Shown in pieces: positions 62,109 through 64,000 of a stretch of DNA of 64,000 bases. Within the stretch, counting starts at the first letter, position 1; each line of letters starts with the position of its first letter. A program made the position numbers and the translations under genes. The stretch comes from Mediterraneibacter glycyrrhizinilyticus. Its GTDB lineage: Bacteria > Bacillota > Clostridia > Lachnospirales > Lachnospiraceae. The notes beneath the pieces were generated by a model, which worked only from the letters and a program-made list of their open reading frames with translations, had not been told where the DNA came from and did not search any database. The DNA is taken from NCBI RefSeq assembly GCF_016902345.1, contig NZ_JACJLR010000009.1, forward strand, positions 1 through 64,000, in the 5' to 3' direction.

Positions 62109-63458
62109 CTACATTTGTAAAAACAATACAATATCCGTAATATATCGCCCTTTCTCCACCTCCGTCTTCATCGTCCCAGAGTACTTCCGGACGGCCTCCT
62201 CTACATTTTTCATCCCGATACCGTACTCCGCCACCGTGTCAGCAGTGCATGGATTGCTCATATGCAGGAACAGGGTTCCCTGCTGCCAGATGACGGATAA
62301 ATCTACAGATGACTCATTCTCAGGCTGCATGGGAGGCTCTTTTTCCTGTGTGTTCCCCGTCTGGCGGAGCGCCTTTGTCTGGGGGTGCTGCGTGTTTATC
62401 GTCTGCCGGAACGCCCCGGTCTGAAGCCGCCGGGACACAGACGCATGGAGGGCATTGTCCAGAAGATTCCCAAGGATCGTTACTGCATCGGAAAATGGAA
62501 GTCCCATATCTTTCGGAATGGAAAGAGTGGGAGAGCAGAGGATCCCTTTCTCTTTCATTTCTTTTAATTTCATGTTCAGTACTGCGTCAAATGCCGGGTT
62601 TCCGGTAGAGATAACCTGTTCTGTCTGTTCCAGCGCCCCGAGTGTTGTATGAAGATAATCCAGAAGGCTGTCCGAAGAGCCCTTCTGACAGAGAAGGGCG
62701 ATGGTATTCAGATGATTTTTCATATCGTGTCTCAATTTTCGGATCTGCTCGTGGGATTCGATCAGCTGTTTATAGTGCGTTTCCTGATACCTGAGCTGCT
62801 GGCCAAGAAGCTGGCGCTCTTTTTCTTTCTGATAGTATCCCGTAAACCTTCTTAGAAATTCAAGGAGAGCAAGATCGATGAGCAGGAGAGTTGCCTGTAT
62901 TACCAGATGGCAGAGCGCTCCCGCAGATCTGGTGATCATGCTTCCGTTCAGAAGAAAGATCAGTGACACTGAACTTGCAAAGGTGCAGGATGGAATAAAA
63001 AGAAAAAACAGCCACAGAGAAAGAGGGAGATCCGTATCAATGTTCCTGCACAGTCTGAGACAGAAAAACAGAACCAGCCAGACCACTGCGTGGATCATCA
63101 TGATATAGATCATGCCCCAGCGGGCGGAAAGGGGAAACAGATTCGTGAGATCGTTGAGGATCATCAGGCAGGAGAAGAGGATGGAGATCAGGCACGTCTC
63201 AAAAAACACTTTCTTCTTCAGATTCTTCGGATAAAAAGGCAGGAGCAGGCAGCTTGCCGGAATCACATAGATGGAGTTCTCATATGCATAGGGAGGGATC
63301 ATCAGGATCAGAGTAAGCGCGACGGCGAGAAAAGCGCAGAGAAGCCGTCTCCGCCGGATATGCCCGTAGACCTGTTCTCTCAGTTCCCAGACCAGGAGCA
63401 TATCGATCAGACAGAGAAAGGCGTTCAGTATGAAGTCCCAGTCATTTACATAGATCAT
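62109..63458 (-). CDS. GHKL sensor histidine kinase (AgrC/VirS type)
   Basis: 449 aa from ATG 63458 (GGAGG upstream); an ATG at 63473 overlaps that site. Six or so membrane helices (1-~210), a coiled dimerisation part with LRHDMKNHLNTIALL (phosphoacceptor His) and an HATPase N-box ILGNLLDNALHAS, G-box YGIGMKNV. Between the N-box and the G-box there is an extra ~40 residues with a 14-residue tandem repeat (RQTxNTQ twice). Paired with the LytTR regulator; the start overlaps its stop (ATGA). Confidence 0.9.
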   Translation of the reverse strand: MIYVNDWDFILNAFLCLIDMLLVWELREQVYGHIRRRRLLCAFLAVALTLILMIPPYAYENSIYVIPASCLLLPFYPKNLKKKVFFETCLISILFSCLMILNDLTNLFPLSARWGMIYIMMIHAVVWLVLFFCLRLCRNIDTDLPLSLWLFFLFIPSCTFASSVSLIFLLNGSMITRSAGALCHLVIQATLLLIDLALLEFLRRFTGYYQKEKERQLLGQQLRYQETHYKQLIESHEQIRKLRHDMKNHLNTIALLCQKGSSDSLLDYLHTTLGALEQTEQVISTGNPAFDAVLNMKLKEMKEKGILCSPTLSIPKDMGLPFSDAVTILGNLLDNALHASVSRRLQTGAFRQTINTQHPQTKALRQTGNTQEKEPPMQPENESSVDLSVIWQQGTLFLHMSNPCTADTVAEYGIGMKNVEEAVRKYSGTMKTEVEKGRYITDIVLFLQM

Positions 63459-64000
63459 TGTGCTGTCCTCCATTTTAAATATTCAAGATGTCTGCTTCGC
63501 ACAGATGGACGGTATTTCCTGCTCACGGGAATGTGCTCCCCTGTACTGAGCAGGACTTCTGTGTCGCGGATGCATCGGATATACTCCATATTTACGAGAT
63601 AAGATGCATGGGTCCGCACAAAAAGCATCGGATTCAGACGCTCCGGAAGTTCCTGAAGCTTTCCGTAGAAAGAGACCGTTTCCTCCCCAGTGTGGAGCGT
63701 GATCCTGCGCAGATGGGATTCAAAATAAATAATCTCCTGAAAAGGAATCTGATACTGTACCCGGTCCACATGGAAATGAAACAGTTCTCCTCGGTCTGTG
63801 ATATAGTTCACTGCATCAGAAAGTGCTCTGTGAAAGATCTCTTTATCGATCGGTTTCGTGATAAAGCGATAGGGCAGTGTCTCGAAGACCTCGTATACAT
63901 ACTCTTTATAGTCCGTGATATAGATGATCAGAGCGTAAGGGTCTCTCTCCCGGATCGCCGCCGCAGTCTCGATCCCGGAGATGCCGGGCATGGAGATATC
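63455..64000 (-). CDS. LytTR-family response regulator (5' end outside window)
   Basis: The visible part includes the receiver domain from the DISMPG motif (the D is the expected phosphoacceptor) to ITKPID, then a LytTR DNA-binding domain (RVQYQIPFQEIIYFES...LFVRTHASYLVNMEYI...VSRKYRPSVRSRHLEYL). The N-terminus continues past 64000. With the kinase it forms an AgrAC-like pair; no agrD/agrB-like genes are in the window, so the signal is unknown. Confidence 0.9.
   Translation of the reverse strand, partial: DISMPGISGIETAAAIRERDPYALIIYITDYKEYVYEVFETLPYRFITKPIDKEIFHRALSDAVNYITDRGELFHFHVDRVQYQIPFQEIIYFESHLRRITLHTGEETVSFYGKLQELPERLNPMLFVRTHASYLVNMEYIRCIRDTEVLLSTGEHIPVSRKYRPSVRSRHLEYLKWRTAQ

Noticed and set aside
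62109-64000. agr-type quorum-sensing locus
   Set aside because: Kinase and LytTR regulator fit the type, but no agrB/agrD-like genes are visible in the window.
1-64000. CRISPR arrays, tRNA or rRNA genes
   Set aside because: No regularly spaced direct repeats with spacers and no tRNA- or rRNA-like sequence recognised; repeats found are paired palindromes, not CRISPR units.

Overview
The window looks like chromosome of a spore-forming gut Lachnospiraceae (Clostridia). Evidence: a complete rnfCDGEAB operon, a Zn-ribbon L28, an alpha/beta SASP gene, gerW (ytfJ) and ylbJ homologues, a free S1-domain protein overlapping ispH, a RecU-type resolvase, hisZ-type histidine biosynthesis and strong AGGAGG ribosome binding sites. 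The host part is moderately GC-rich; the first ~3.7 kb is visibly AT-richer.

Layout. 1-3.7 kb: right end of an integrated element (VapE-like primase/helicase ATPase, small HTH-like protein, Tn916-type Xis and Int), abutting a low-molecular-weight tyrosine phosphatase gene. 4-11 kb: orphan J-domain protein, two D,D-carboxypeptidases flanking deoC, a metallophosphoesterase and scpAB. 11-13 kb: a 2-isopropylmalate synthase fused in frame to a complete AraC-type DNA-binding domain, with three regularly spaced CGAATSAT boxes upstream. 13-20 kb: pepP, a MurR/RpiR regulator, an HI0933-type flavoprotein, cmk, ispH and the S1 protein. 20-28 kb: rnfCDGEAB, then apbE (convergent) and a NusG-II protein plus a Gx transporter, a flavinylation and electron-transfer neighbourhood. 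28-38 kb: ruvAB, zapA, a U32 peptidase, ftsW/rodA-like and class B PBP genes, DUF2953 and gerW, rpmB. 38-46 kb: asp23-like, fakA-like, recG, a YczE-like membrane protein, SASP, rsmD, coaD, a coiled-coil protein and ylbJ. 46-55 kb: M23 peptidase, RNA methyltransferase, two pseudouridine synthases, HAD phosphatase, YgiQ-type radical SAM, SDR and recU. 55-61 kb: hisZGDB plus a HisF-like/HisI/HisE fusion. 61-64 kb: pgsA and, on the minus strand, a LytTR/GHKL two-component pair cut by the window edge.

Most host genes are ordinary housekeeping. The unusual signals are: (1) the LeuA-AraC fusion with phased candidate operators; (2) two large palindromic intergenic islands (12978-13362 and 25389-25906) holding copies of one structured repeat whose stems are kept by compensatory changes; (3) a second structured repeat family (37736-37866 and 61056-61197); (4) a HisF-like domain lacking both expected catalytic aspartates, fused to HisIE in an operon without hisH, hisA and hisF; (5) att-like repeats around the xis-int module; (6) a cysteine-rich tail on RnfE. 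No rRNA, tRNA or CRISPR array was seen. All homology statements come from reading motifs; no database search was run.
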